A DNA stretch of 64,000 nt from Craspedostauros australis (GCA_026770025.1 JAMXDE010000026.1:558001-622000), one strand, 5' to 3'; shown: positions 22,279-35,181, counted from the first letter of the stretch. A program made the numbers and translations. Notes: generated by a model from the sequence alone, not told the origin.

Positions 22279-23613
22279 TCATTCTCTTTTTGAGGGGCTC
22301 TTGTCACGACACGTGGAACCCATTTCTGTCTGGTTTTCGATTTCTTTGTGTTTTGCTTGGTGGGACCCTCGATTCGGAACAAAATGAAGTGCTGATTTGG
22401 ACGTTACGGACGTTAACCCCAGTCGAAACTGTGATGACGTGATGCTTCTTGTCGTTAAGTGCGATGTGATGTCGCATGTTCCATGTTGAGTGACATCGTC
22501 AAGTCCACGAGTGGTTGGACAGACTTTTTATTTGATGTCTTCGACCCACCTGGTCCAGATCGAGACTGATTCTCACGGTTTTTTGGGGTCGCAGAAGCGT
22601 GTTCGCCAATCCGTTTCGAATGTGCATTTGGGACGCTCGTCGTGCGATGAAAATGAAATCAACTGTATTTGCGTTTTGCAACGCGTGTCACCACACAACA
22701 CGGCGGAGAGTCCGTCGTTGCTCATGTTCTGCACTGCGCGTTTTTGTTGAGTGACCTTGTGTCATACTCCTCTACATTCATCACAACATCATGTGCACTG
22801 CATACTCTACTCACACCCTACTATTCTACTCTGCATGATGTTGCTTTTCTCCAGAATAGACCTGGATTGTTTGCCAACTGCTATCCTTTGTCGTACAAAT
22901 CTGACGCACACAATCACCTGCATCACTGAATGGGAACGAGTAGTATTTTGCATCTTTGTTTTTGTGTTGTTTGTGCATCACCAAGCGACGGTCGACGCGT
23001 CCGACTGAATCATGTTGTGAACGTTCATGTTAACAATTGACGATTAACACACACATCACCGCATCCAACGACACACGCTCACAAGCACAACATCAACATC
23101 AACACAATCACCCAAACATGCTCAGGAGCACACACCAAATGCCCAAGTGCAAGGAAACCCAAGACAACCCAAGAGAACCAACTGAAGGAAATGATGAAGT
23201 CTTCGACTACTCTACTCCCCCACCCAATATCTGAATGGCCTCTCCATGCATTCTCTTATTGGCACTTACACTTGGAGTTGCCCATGGTCATCCAGGTTTC
23301 TGGAGACTGGAAATAGCAACATTCCCTTCCCTCCCAGCAGAAACAAATTAATTGCAGCTCTGTCGCATCTCCAACAGCGATCTCTTCAGGACAATACCTG
23401 CCATATGCACACACCCATCCATCAAACAGAGAGAAAGTCTGCCTATCAACACCAACAAACGCATTGGAGAGCCAATCATGATCAGCCAACAAAGAGCAAA
23501 TGTCCAGACTACAGAAGCCAGCAAGACAATGATCCAAAACGCAATGTGGAAAGAGGCAGCCAGAACTTCATCTATGCCTGCCTTTGCCTCCACCTTGATC
23601 AGGATGACTTGCC
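22279..23613. other. Unassigned DNA, no supported gene
   Basis: Mixed sequence between the foldback element and the next LTR. A minus-strand frame at 23256-23537 (Cys-rich, Trp-containing) and another at 23348-23593 (strongly hydrophobic) overlap in different frames. Neither has support beyond being open. They may be the remains of the site hit by the LTR at 23614. Confidence 0.4.
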
Positions 23614-24225
23614 TGTAAGCAAGTTCTGCTCACGGATACTCTTGTGATTTCATACAACAGTGTTGGTGGTGGTGCTGGTTGCTATGGTTTCTTCTGCTAT
23701 TTCATTATGTTGCTCGTCTGATTCTACCTTGGAGTCTCTGCTGTTAGTCCGATGCTCTTGGTGTCTTCCGTTGGTCCACCTCACTATGAGTCGGCACACA
23801 AGATCCTCTCTCGCTGTTACTTGTATTCTCTCTCGCTCTCTCAATATTGTGTGTTCGTACCATGCAATATTCCGGACTCGACATGTACTCCATATTCGAT
23901 ACACATTCCGTCATCTCATCCTCTATTGGCCCACTACTCCACGAGTAATCGTCAATGTCTCGTCCGAACTCCTCCTTGCATATCCGCAATCTTGATGTCA
24001 CTCGGTCATCAAATCTTCGCCTTCTTGGTATGATGTGGAGACAGCTGTCCATGTGGTGACATGATGACATCCTGTCAACATCAGCTGTCATGTTCCATAC
24101 TTCTTCAGATTCCAAATTCCATTGATGATGCAATGGTCTGGTGAGGATATTGTCATTTGAGGTTTAGTTGGGAATTGCATCGATTCTTCTTCGATGTCAA
24201 CTTTTTTCTGTTGGTTGATGGAAAG
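23614..24225 (+). repeat. Diverged LTR of the TGTTGGCAAG family
   Basis: Starts TGTAAGCAAGTTCTGCTCAC and follows the family sequence at 6596-7150 (GCTATTTCATTA, CTATGAGTCGGCAC, GACATGATGACATCCTGTC) with many substitutions. It ends without the family's terminal part, abutting an opposite-strand copy. Older than the other three copies. Confidence 0.65.
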
Positions 24226-25019
24226 TGTCGAGATGTACATGTGAGTATATGTCAAGATGTACGTGTATATGTGCATCGTTCACCCGTTATTCTCTCATAC
24301 GCACTTGGACGGTATAACTACACTCGTGTCAATAGTATGCTGTGATTCGTCAGAATTACAGTGGAAATGGAACACACGAAAAGGGGCAAGATTTCTGGAG
24401 GAAATTTGCAATTGACGATTTCTGAGAGAATTGGAATAATCGTCCGTCCATCCATCAATGGTACCAAGAGAATCTCGAGGTACTTCCCAACTAAACCTCA
24501 GATGACGATATCATCTGACAGACTACTGCATCACCAATGGAACATGACATCTGGAGAGCAGAAGGACACCTACTGACGTTGACAGGATGTCATCATGTCA
24601 CCACGTCGACATCTGTCTCCAAGTCAGAGCAGGAGGCGAAGATCCGATGACCCATGAAGATCATGGATACTGAAGGTGAACTTCAAATGGTAAGTACTCA
24701 TGGAGTAGGAACCAGTACTGAACGAACGGAGTGTCGAATGCGGAGTACGCATCGAGCACGGAGTATCGTGTGGCACGAGCACACGATGTTGAGAGAGAGA
24801 GAGAGAGAATAAAGAGAGGAGCGAGAGAGCATCTCGTGTACCGACTCATAGTCGGAGACCGAATCTACGAAACAGATTGAAGCACCGAGAGCATCGGGCA
24901 AGAGATCGGGCGTACACCGAGAGGATCGGAGTAGCCAACTAATGAAATAGCAAACGAACGACTATCAACCAACACCATCTTCCACGATCGTAGGTTACCG
25001 TGAGCGGAACTTGCCAACA
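24226..25019 (-). repeat. LTR of the TGTTGGCAAG family, apparently solo
   Basis: Reading on minus, TGTTGGCAAGTTCC to GTACATCTCGACA, about 794 bp. It is close in sequence to 29259-30051. No internal region or second LTR is attached. The flanks (GAAAG left, ACCGT right) do not duplicate, so this copy may be the residue of a deletion rather than a clean solo LTR. Confidence 0.8.
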
Positions 25020-25385
25020 ACCGTCAATTGAGCAACATAGCCCTGAACAAGATCCCATTGTGGTATCATTGCCAGATGGGAACTTGGGGACTTGGGCATA
25101 TTCTGGATGAAGTGCTTCTTCTAACGAATGACTTGGATGTGGCTCGGTTTTGGCATTTGAGAGGAGTTGAGTGATATCAATAGAGAGCGATTCCACCTTG
25201 TGGTATGGTACTGACAAGGACAAATGGGCATCCTGCTTGTGCGTTTGCGTTCCCGATGCCTCTGGAGGGCGGGCCTTGTTGTTGTCGTTTAAATCACCAG
25301 GATCTGTTTTGGAATCTGTTGCGGCATCTTCACGAGGTGTGCAGGCAGAGCATACTTGAAGAATGTACTCACGGAGTCAGAGACA
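25020..25385 (-). other. Coding-like fragment cut by the LTR at 24226
   Basis: A minus-strand frame of about 120 codons is open from near 25385 to the LTR border. It has an ordinary-looking composition (PREDAATDSKTDPGD, SVPYHKVESLSIDITQLL). It has no clear start and is lost at the LTR. The family is unknown; it could be an exon or part of an old pol gene. Confidence 0.3.
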
Positions 25386-26639
25386 ACCAGAATTGGTGAA
25401 CCCCTCCATGGGTGTGTCCGCTGGTGTTTGCAGGCCATCTATATTGTGAATGGTGGATGCCTGGTGAGACGAACATACTCTATATAGAGCCCATATCCAA
25501 CAATGGCATTTGGTGCCCAATTGTGTCCTTTGCTTCTTGACCTGACATGGGCCCAAATCAACCACTATCACATGCCACTCTTGCCCATCCACGAATCTTC
25601 CCATGGGGGTTCACCTATGTTCTTGGATAATGCACGCATTGGACTGGTGGTTGGTGTGGTGCCATTGCTGCTGTTCGAAGACCCTTGTAGAATTATGTTG
25701 TGTTTCTCCATTGTCATCTTGTTGTGCAGAGTTTGATGTTCTCAACCGTGGCTTGCTGTTAGGGGACGTGGAGATTACCCAGAATCGTACCGCATGTACG
25801 CAAGGAACAGGGTACAAAACACTTTGCGAGTCAGGAAGCCACAAAACCATTCCATCACAAAGAAACGCAGCTGACGATGTTCCACAACGTGTTGTGGTTG
25901 GTGTTTCACAATGTAGTATCTATTTCCTGTCACGTAGAGGACGGATCAGAGAGAACAAGCATGAACTAGATCTTATTGTGCAATTGCCACTTTTCCCAAT
26001 AGCAACCATTTCGGAGCAAACCAGTGCACAAACTCTATAACTAGTGTAATCGTTAGAGCATCGAAAGCGATCTGCAGGATGGCAGTTGCACGATCACATG
26101 ATCACCATGATGGTTATCTTCAGCCCAACGGTATTCACCACCATGAAGGTAGCGAGGAGTTGGTATCCTGTCGCTGTTTGCGTTGCTGCTGAAGATCACA
26201 ATTTGGCTTCTCCTTCGCCGATTCCGTGACAAAGGATCGAATTATTCGATGGAGCGCGTCGCTGTTGTGCGAGTTCCGCCACGTCACGCACTTCCTCCAG
26301 CTGAAACGTCTGCCTCGCACTTCACTCCGAATCTTTGTTCTTCACCGTCCATCCTCTCTGAAGAGCCACTGGAAACCAACGCAAAGCGCAAAAGGGCGCA
26401 ATCGAGGGATGACACAGAGGATGCGCACGAGTGCACATGTGGTTGGTACCTTGTCAATGTAGGAGGTCTGGCGTCAACTGGCGGCGACGGCATCGCATGA
26501 AACACCCACCCAGCATTGTGCACATCTTTGTACAAACATTTGTTCGTCGCTCCGAAAAGGAGGAGCAGTGATGTCCAATGGCCCTGGCCCTCCGCCTCGC
26601 TACTGCAGAATCCCCACCCACAGCACCACATGTGAACAG
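25386..26639. other. Unassigned DNA, no supported gene
   Basis: I see no domain, RNA gene or repeat boundary here. Short frames occur on both strands without consistent coding character. Confidence 0.4.
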
Positions 26640-27712
26640 CAAACAGTAAACAGCAGACAACCACACGAGCAGCATGAGCATCGCCAGCTAAAGCAACACG
26701 AGCAGCCGCATGAGCATCGCCAGTGCCAGCCACACGAGCAGCAGACAGCAGCATGAGCATCGCCAGTGCCAGCCACACGAGCAGCCGCATGAAGAGCGCC
26801 AGCTCCAGCCACACGAGCAGCAGCATGAGCATCGCCAGTGCCAGCAACACGAGCAGCAGCACGAAGATCGCCAGTGCCAGCCACACCAACAGCAGACAGC
26901 AGCATGAGCATCGCCAGCTCCAGCAACACGAGCAGCAGCATGAGCATCGCCAGCTAAAGCAACACGAGCAGCAGCATGAGCATCGCCAGTGCCAGCCACA
27001 CGAGCAGCAGCATGAAGAGCGCCAGCGCCAGCTCCAGCCACATGAGCAGCAGCACGGAGACCGTCAGTGCCAGCCACACAAGCAGCAGCATGAGCATCGC
27101 CAGTGCCAGCAACACGAGCAGCAGCACGAAGATCGCCAGTGCCAGCCACACCAACAGCAGACAGCAGCATGAGCATCCCCAGCTCCAGCAACACGAGCAG
27201 CAGCATGAGCATTGCCAGTGCCAGCCACACCAACAGCAGACAGCAGCATGAGCATCGCCAGTGCCAGCAACACGAGCAGCAGCATGAGCATCGCCAGTGC
27301 CAGCCACACAAGCAGCAGCATGAGCATTGCCAGCTCCAGCCACACGAGCAGCAGCATGAAGAGCGCCAGCTCCAGCCACACAAGCAGCAGCATGAGGAGC
27401 GCCAGTGCCAGCCACACCAACAGCAGACAGCAGCATGAGCATCGCCAGCTCCAGCAACACGAGCAGCAGCACGAAGAGCGCCAGCTCCAGCCACACCAAC
27501 AGCAGACAGCAGACAGCAGCAACATGAGCATCGAAAGCTCCAGCAACACGAGCAGCCGCACGAGGAGCGCCAGCTCCAGAATCACAAGCAGCAGCACGAG
27601 GAGCGCCAGCTCCAGCCACACCAACAGCAGACAGCAGCATGAGCATCGCCAGCTCCAGCAACACGAGCAGCAGCATGAGGAGCGCCAGCACCAGCAGACT
27701 GCACACAGCATA
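26640..27712. repeat. 36-bp minisatellite, about 30 units
   Basis: Imperfect tandem copies of a 36-bp unit; its halves are CAGCAGCATGAGCATCGC and CAGTGCCAGCCACACGAG. Because 36 is a multiple of three, every frame repeats with a 12-residue period. Five of the six frames carry no stop in the unit, which creates long apparent proteins on both strands: Gln/His-rich or Ser-rich on plus; Leu-, Cys- or Ala-rich on minus. I treat it as non-coding. Confidence 0.9.
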
Positions 27713-28010
27713 CAGTACACAGCAAGTGAGCAATCGCCACCGAATGACAATATTTCCCAATAATGTCAACATCAAACTCTTCCATCTTTGTCGAGTCTTT
27801 CTAGAAGTATCGCCCATAGCTAGTTCCATGTTGCTACTTGGTGTCCGCGATGAGTTCTGCTGTCCGTTTCCATTTTGGTGGTGTCCTCTGCGCAGATTGT
27901 CAACGAATGTATGATAATTGGCTTGTTCTCCAGAGAGAGGCTTGTCAGCAGATTGCGTGTTGAACATGAACAAGTAGTGATCTGCGTGTACTTTACTGAT
28001 GGTTCAAATG

Positions 28011-31000
28011 TTATTGCTGTTCGTTTCCACATTGGTGGTTGGATTTTTGTGCGGTTGTTCGTGGTGGCTGTTCTGTGTGTTTTGGCGCCAATTTTCTCTT
28101 TCTTGGGTTTGGCATCGTCTTGTTGAGATGGGCTTGTACACGGTCCGGTGTTGTTTGCCATCTGAGAAGCCAATCGTGCTGCACAAATTCCATCACCTTT
28201 TCATGTGCTTCATGTTTCAATGCAGCTTTCCTGGTCTTTGGATCATTCAGGTTGTAGTAGCCATCGAGAAATGCCTTGATGTGCGGTGCCAGTGGAACAC
28301 GTTTCCTTGACTTGGTCATGGCCCACCCAGCACTCATTTTCGGTGGATGCAAGGCAGTTCTGGTGGGTTCTGCCAATGTGTGCTTCATCACAACATCTCC
28401 AATCCCGCTCTCTTTCACAGCTTGAGCACATGCAGTGGCAATACTATGTGCCTCTTCATCTTCTGGAACAAGATCATCTTCCCCCCTGCGCTTTGTTGTT
28501 GGCAATTTGGTTGTCAGAGCGGGTTTGTTGGACTTCTCACCAAACTTGCAGCTGATTGCAAGATCCTCCTTTGGATGCTCATCCAGCTGCTCCTTGTGAA
28601 CCGTGACAGGTTCTGAAACCCCTGAAGATGCATTCACATCCACATGATCATCATACCATTTGACGTGATGCGTAGCTCTCACCGAAGCAAAGTTCACCTT
28701 GAACTTTTTTGTTGACTTGATTGACTTTTTCAGCTTGGATGCGTCGACAAGCACCACAATTGTTCCTGCTATCTTTGCTTGATTCACTGCCTCGAAGATT
28801 TCCGATTCTGTTGTCACCTTGAAGCCCCCCTTCAGATATGAGTCCAACACACGAGTAATGAAGCTGAAATGGGTATCAAGCCGACACTTACCCGTCTGTG
28901 CCTCGGAATACACCCACTCCTTGATGTTTGGTAGGTGCTGATTCTCTGCATCGTTGTTCAGGTGGAAGATGTATGGAATCAATTCTTGGCTTGCAAAGCA
29001 ACTGGCATTGTCACTTTGCATGATGACCTCTGTCACATTTGGGTATTCAACATGAATCCGCTTCATCAGGAGCTTCAACACGCCTGCAACTTGATTGTGA
29101 TCTTGAGTAGAGTAGCCAGCAATGACAAAGTCCATGAACTCGAACTTAAATAGGCCATTCTTACAGGTCACTATCATTGCACCAAGCAGTGACATACCTG
29201 TCTTGCCGTAGTACTGTGTCTGAGCTTCCTTTGGCCACCGTGGCAACGTTTTCTGTTGTGTCGAGATGTACATGTGAGTATATGTCGAGATGTACGTGTA
29301 TATGTGCATCGTTCACCCGCTATTCTCTCATACGCACTTGGACGGTACAACTACATTCGTGTCGATAGTATACTGTGATTCGTCAGAATTACAGGGGAAA
29401 TGGAACACACGAAAAGGGGCAAGATTTCTGGAGGAAATTTGCAAATGACGATTTCTGAGAGAATTGGAAGATCGTCCGTCCATCCATCAATGGTACCAAG
29501 AGAATCTCGAGGTACTTCCCAACTAAACCTCAGATGACGATATCATCTGACAGACTACTGCATCACCAATGGAACGTGACATCTGGAGAGCAGAAGGACG
29601 CCTACTGACGTCGACAGGATGTCATCGTGTCACCACGTCGACATCTGTCTCCAAGTCAGAGCAGGAGGCGAAGATCCGATGACCGAAGGGCATCAACATC
29701 ATGGATACAGAAGGTGAACTTCAAATGGCGAGTACTCATGGAGTAGGAGCCAGTACTGAATGAACGGAGTGTCGAATACGGAGTACGTATCGAACACGGA
29801 GTATCGTGTACGACGAGCACACGATGTTGAGAGAGAGAGAATACAGAGAAGAGCGAGAGAGCATCTCGCGTACCGACTCATAGTCGGAGACTGAATCTAC
29901 GAAACAGATTGAAGCGCCGAGAGCATCGGGCAAGAGAACGGGCGTACACCGAGAGCATCGGAGTAGCCAAGTAATGAAATAGCAAACAGACGACTATCAA
30001 CCAACACCATCTTCCACGATCGTAGGTTACCGTGAGCGGAACTTGCCAACACTGTTGGTGGTCAAGTACTACCATGACGATGTCATCTCTGTTGTTGAGC
30101 CGCATTCGGATCTTGTTGATCTCTTTCTTCTGCACCTTCGTTCGCACCTTGTGCGCCATGAATGTTACGACTTCATCATCCAACCCTTCAACCATCTTCA
30201 CCATGCTCTCCAATTCGGCTTTCTCGCTGGGATTGAGTTGGATGGACCCGTCGGCGACAGATCTGACGAATTCATTGACCTTGTTAGGAAAGAATGTCAC
30301 CGTTTCAGCGCATGTGCTGCATACCTTGCCATTTGCATCATGCTGCGTGCCTTTGCAAAGAGCAAACTTTGCACAGTGCAACGGATCATCATTGGCAGCA
30401 CGGGCAGCGTGAGCAGTAGGAGTAGCATTGCCATCACCATCACCATCACCATCACCAACATTGTCTCCCACTCGCACATGGGCCCCAGCATATGATTCAT
30501 GGAGGAACTTTGCATGCAACTCCCATTGCATTGCCAGGTGATCTGCTCTCGCCTTCACTTCCATGGCAGTCCTGGTGTCACTCCTAAGATGTACGATCTG
30601 CTCGATCCTCGTAATCATCTCTTTCAGATGCGTTTGTATTGCATCAAAGTTGTACACATATGATGACACACCCGTTTCGCATTTTCCTGGTCTAGTGAGC
30701 AGGTGCGCCATCCTCATGAAGGCGGGCTTTCCAACTGGATCCTCGCATGACGCCTGATAACTTTCGAACATGCTCTGCAAAGTCTTGCCACCCCGAAGAA
30801 AGATTGGGAGGTTGGGAAGGAGGACTCCATTCACCACCTTCGATCTCAGCTGTCCAGGGCGAAAGGCGAGCGTCTCATTGAAGAATGATACAACGCTGAC
30901 AAGCCTCTCCACAGGCACTCGGTACGGGTAGGAAGCCTTCACCACGCATTCGCCTCCCAGCCATAGCTGGTATCATTCACGTGACGACGTTTCTTCCGAT

Positions 31001-31797
31001 TTTGTCATCGTCTCGCGGCCAAGGGGCACTTTCTCTTGTTGTGCCAGAGGCAAGCTGTTGCTGAAGTGCTGTGTCAGTATGGCAGTCGCCGCTTCGCATG
31101 GGTACGCTCGTCCCACCACGGATCGCGCCATAGTGGCAACTTCCTTGGGCGCAAGCAAGCACATGGAGTACAGGTGCTCAGCGAGTTCGAACTTTGGGAG
31201 CTGCATGCCATGGATGGCGTACTTGGACATCTCGTCGAAGAACAGTAGGCTGGCTTGCTTTGTCTTTTTCAGTGACAGGGACCACACCTTCTTGCAAATG
31301 CTCGAGCACATCTTCTTGAGCCGGCTGATCTGTGGTGCACCATTCTCCTCTTCTCTGAGGGACTCAATGGTATGGTTGAACCCGTTGTCCGGCATGCCAT
31401 GAGTGCTGCTACGTTCGATGCCAAGAACGTTCAAGACACCAATAAGCAGGTTTTTGTTGCATGGCTTATGCTCGCTCTTGTACCCGCAGCGTGGGCACTT
31501 GTGGAAAGACAGTCCCTTCTCCACATAGGCATCCTCACCATCATCGCCGTCGTCGAAGTCGTACTCGTTGCCGCTGCTGGCAACGCCAAGATCATCACTG
31601 TTGCTGCCACTATCCCTGCAGTTGTACTTGACAGGGGTGTGCACCCGAGAGCTGCGCGGAGAGCGCTTGGAGGGCGATCCACGTGCTCCTGCTTCTGGTC
31701 TGGAAGAACGGGAGGCAGGAGAGGTGGACGATGCAGGCGGAGACCGGGAAGGCTTCCCCTTGGAGTGAGTAGGGCTGGAGGCAACAGGGGAGCTCAT
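28011..31797 (-). pseudogene. Broken gene with a DDE-like core, possible transposase
   Basis: Minus strand, ATG at 31797 (MSSPVASSP), about 1,000 codons once the inserted LTR is discounted. A TGA at 30973-30975 interrupts the frame, which then resumes in phase. An LTR at 29259-30051 with a CTGTTG duplication splits codons for ..LDHQQ and KTLPRWPKEA; the frame is in phase across it. N-terminal part: Ser/Pro-rich, then a Cys/His cluster CPRCGYKSEHKPC near 31459-31500. Middle: a second Cys cluster (CAKFALC..CSTC) near 30310-30375. C-terminal part: STQDHNQV, then SDNASCF near 29010, SEAQTGKC near 28900 and LDTHF near 28875. This D/E/D spacing is what I associate with an unnamed family of transposon-borne RNase H-fold proteins. 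The role as transposase is inference. Stop at 28011. Confidence 0.6.
29259..30051 (-). repeat. Solo LTR, TGTTGGCAAG family, inside the DDE-like gene
   Basis: 793 bp, TGTTGGCAAG to ATCTCGACA on minus, flanked by CTGTTG at 29253-29258 and 30052-30057. Removing the LTR and one duplication (799 bp) restores the gene's reading phase, which confirms both the boundaries and the target gene. Confidence 0.93.
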
Positions 31798-33635
31798 GAT
31801 GACGAGTTGAAGGTTGGGAAGACGATTACTTGGTTGGTTGGTAGGTATGCGTAAGAATACAACTATTGGAGATGATGTGTGTGGGCAATCCGACAGGCAC
31901 AGCAACGGTGCCAGAAAGCAACAAGGGAAAGCAACAGCACTGGGGATGAACGAACATGCCTCTTTGCAGCGCAGTGGCAAATCACGTGATACATTGCTGG
32001 GGGCACCAAATGCACAAAAAGGTCATTCGCGATGCTGGCTGTGACCCCTGTTTGAGCGAAGGTTGCGCTCTTGTTTCATCTTCTTCGCGAGAAGTGGACG
32101 CGACAGGCACATCTTCAATATTCGCTGGTGCGCGATTCACACGTCACACGTGAATTTTGTGAAAGGTTTGCCAACGACGAATTTTGTTCCGTTGTCGTGG
32201 AGGATTCCGATTGGCCGATTCGATTCGGTTCTATCTGTGCTCGAAATGCGGGACTGGCACCAACGGAAGAGCACAAACTACATTGGCGCCGTCATGGGTG
32301 TTGTTGATACCTTGGCACCAAGCAAATTGTAGTGTTTGTGCGTTTCGACGGCGGTTCCGGAGGCGATTGTCGATTGTCGAACTCGCAAAGAAACGTCAGC
32401 TGGTGCATCCAAAAAACGTCGCTGTGAACAACAAAACGAACAACAAAAAAGAAAAACAACAAGCAACACAAACGATCACCACACACAACATGATCAAGAG
32501 CAACTTGCACAGTCCACATTCAAGTACCACCACCGGTGAAATAGCAGTCTCTACTATCATGTTCTCAGAAATTGTATTTGAAAACAATGCATCACAGTAA
32601 AACATAGTAGAAAGATAAATTCTATGATACAATGGAGTACTCGTACCAGTGGAATCCCAGGCTACCCCACCCTTGGACAGAAGCACGTCGCCACGTTGTC
32701 TCGTTGCCTCTTTGTCACATTGCCTCCACATCGGGCCCTGTCGTCCCCTCTGATTCCGTGGATGAACGAAGTGTTCATTTTATAGTCGTGCTTTCCAAAA
32801 CGAGCTGTGATTGAGACAGCGCCACCATCGATCCATCGCGTCCCTGGAATGGGCATTGGCATCATGCCTGCTGTGATCCTCTCCTCCTGTTCCTTCCATT
32901 CTTGTCATTTATGTATTAGTACGAGCACAGGTCCTCCTGCATTGTCGTCGTGTTGGAGCATTGGTGTTCACACTATCGATTTGAAGTCTTGCTGAACAAA
33001 CACAAACATAATCCAGCGTCTCAAAATGTGATGTGTGGACATTGTTGGGAGATGCGAGTCGATCCAGTCGCAACGGCTTCGATCTTTTTGGAGAGTTTGC
33101 AAGGTTCGTCACGATCTCTGACATGTCACACTGATGCCAATCGAACCATTACGGCACCTTGCACTTCATTGTTGGTACACACACTTGTGTCACACCATGC
33201 TCTGCCAATACTATGCATAGATCGAAATCCAACCAAGACATGCACAATGGCACCATCCAATACGTGTACACACAGAACCATCAAAGCCTTGGGGGTATTG
33301 TCTCATTGAGACAACCACGGCACCAATGCTGCCACTACGACGACACCACCAGCATCATCGTTGTCATCGTCATCATCGTTGTCATCGTCGTTGTCATCGT
33401 CGTTGCCATCGTCGTTGCCATCGTCATTCTCTCCTATTGCTGTGCCAGTTGGGTCGAAATGGTCTTCCTCAACAGTTTGTCGATGAAAGATTGTGGTGAT
33501 CTTCATCTGCTGCATGACGATCAGCAACACTGACATGTTTGACCGTCTAGCCCCTTAGCATTTGCACGCAAGCCACCCATACGCTCACAAACGATAACGG
33601 TGTCAGGGACAGCGACAAAATCAGAAGGAGGACAG
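31798..33635. other. Unassigned DNA upstream of two broken genes
   Basis: Sits between the start of the minus-strand DDE-like gene and the plus-strand Pro/Thr-rich gene, so it should hold promoters for both, but I see no defined element. A short plus-strand frame near 32071-32307 has mixed composition and no recognisable motif. 33335-33430 is a trinucleotide-based run of GTC/ATC/GTT codons that is open in several frames. Confidence 0.4.
33335..33430. repeat. Imperfect (GTCATC/GTCGTT)n microsatellite
   Basis: Tandem hexamer-like run of GTCATC and GTCGTTGCCATC motifs. It yields Asp/Asn runs on minus and Val/Ile runs on plus. Simple repeat only. Confidence 0.85.
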
Positions 33636-34534
33636 CTAGAAGACCAAAGACACAGAGGTGCCAACCACTATTGCAACCACTACCCCTGGCATGTCAATGG
33701 TGGCACCAACCAGCGCCCTGACTTCAGCTCCATCATCAGCGCTGTCGTTGGCTTCAACTCCTACCCAACAAGCCCCAATCTCGGCTCCGTTCAGCAACCC
33801 GACTGCTGCATCTTGGATACCAACAGCAACACCAACCTCAGCCCCAATCGCACCAACAGCTGGCCCGACCTTGGCAGCAACTAGTCCACCAATGTCTGCT
33901 CTCACCAGGGCTGCAACTTCCACACCAACTTTTGCACTGCCATCTGCACCGGCCTTGGTGCCATCTCCAGCCCAGACATTCGCTCCAAATCCAGCACCCA
34001 CTGCATCTCCAACAGTGGCTCCAACTGTGTTCAATGCCTCCATCGTCGCCATCTATGATTAACATGATACAGCCACAGATGACACTCTGGGAGATATCAA
34101 GACTTTGTTTTGCACCAGGGATGAGGCGTCGTGTCGCAAGGCCATTCTTGATGTCCGCAGTCTTCCAGACCTCCAGATGTTCTTTGCATGCACTGGGGAT
34201 GATTCAAGTGAGGGAGAGCCCCATGCTGTGTTCAACAACTCCGCTTCCAACTCAGAGCTTTCTCAACAGCTCAAGGTGGACTTGAGCACAGAAGCTCAAT
34301 TCGTCACTGCCTTCAAAGGAACCCCGATGACAATGAAATGCACAAGAAATGCTGGCATAACCTTCTGCACCACCAATGGTGACTGCTTCTCTACTTCCAA
34401 TGGCAGTTGCATGTTCCAGATCAGGGCCTCTACAGAGATCTCAACTCAGTACTCCAATTCCGGTGCCTCATGCTGCAGCGTGATGCAGTGCATGACGCTT
34501 GTGGCCGATGAAATCATTACCATGATTCCAGACT

Positions 34535-35164
34535 TATTAGCGCACGCTAAATCTCTAACAATAGCGACACCCGTCGACCAATCAGAAATCTTCACTTTTC
34601 TTACCTTTTCCGTTCCGAACGGAAATTTTGGTCGAAAATCCGTTGTGTCAGATTTGTGTCGCATTTCGCGTCGCAAGAATCGTTTTCCCTCAATCACAGA
34701 TCCAAAAATGTCGTGGAAATTGATTTCTTGCCAAGATGAGCCAATCTGCCCAATCAGGACAGACTTGGATCTTGGGTGTGACACGTGCGAATCTTGCCCT
34801 GACCTTCTCAAGTGAATACGATCAATCGTGTGATCGTACTACTAGCAACATCGTGAGAAGACGTAATTTACAACACGGGCTATCGCGGTGTTTTGTTCAT
34901 TGACTTTTGCACCTCATCTTCACGCAGTAACACGCACATTTGTCGTGTTGTCTCCGTGTTATTTTTACTTGCAATTGCATGAGATCATGTCATGCCTCTC
35001 TCATGCTCACAGTTCCAAGAGGACAATCTTGTGAGCTCGACAGCATTCCTACTACCATACGAATAACACAGTAAACAAACACTCTCCTCACCAACAACAA
35101 CGACTTGATCACTCTACGTTCTCGGTGCGGTATCTTCAAACCCATCTACGATTACGTTCTGACA
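34535..35164 (+). repeat. 5' LTR of the 34535 copia element
   Basis: 630 bp. It opens with a short hairpin, TTAGCGCACGCTAA, and ends TTACGTTCTGACA. The termini TA..CA are not the usual TG..CA. Confidence 0.93.
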
Positions 35165-35181
35165 GATTAACAGTCGCAAGC
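35165..35181 (+). promoter_or_regulatory. Candidate primer binding site (tRNA anticodon-half type)
   Basis: The bases after the 5' LTR, GATTAACAGTCGCAAGC, lack TGG. Their reverse complement holds CTGTTAA framed by GA and TC, which is the anticodon stem-loop pattern of an Asn (GTT) tRNA: T33, GTT, A37. Priming by an internally cut tRNA is known for Drosophila copia, so this may be a half-tRNA site. This is inference from pattern only. Confidence 0.4.

Noticed and set aside
26284..27973. Long minus-strand frames that look like Leu/Ala-rich multi-membrane or Cys-rich proteins
   Set aside because: They are readings of the 36-bp minisatellite; period and composition explain them fully.
30421..30470. 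CATCAC run as a separate repeat element
   Set aside because: Simple in-frame repeat coding for alternating Gly-Asp in the broken DDE-like gene; nothing more.
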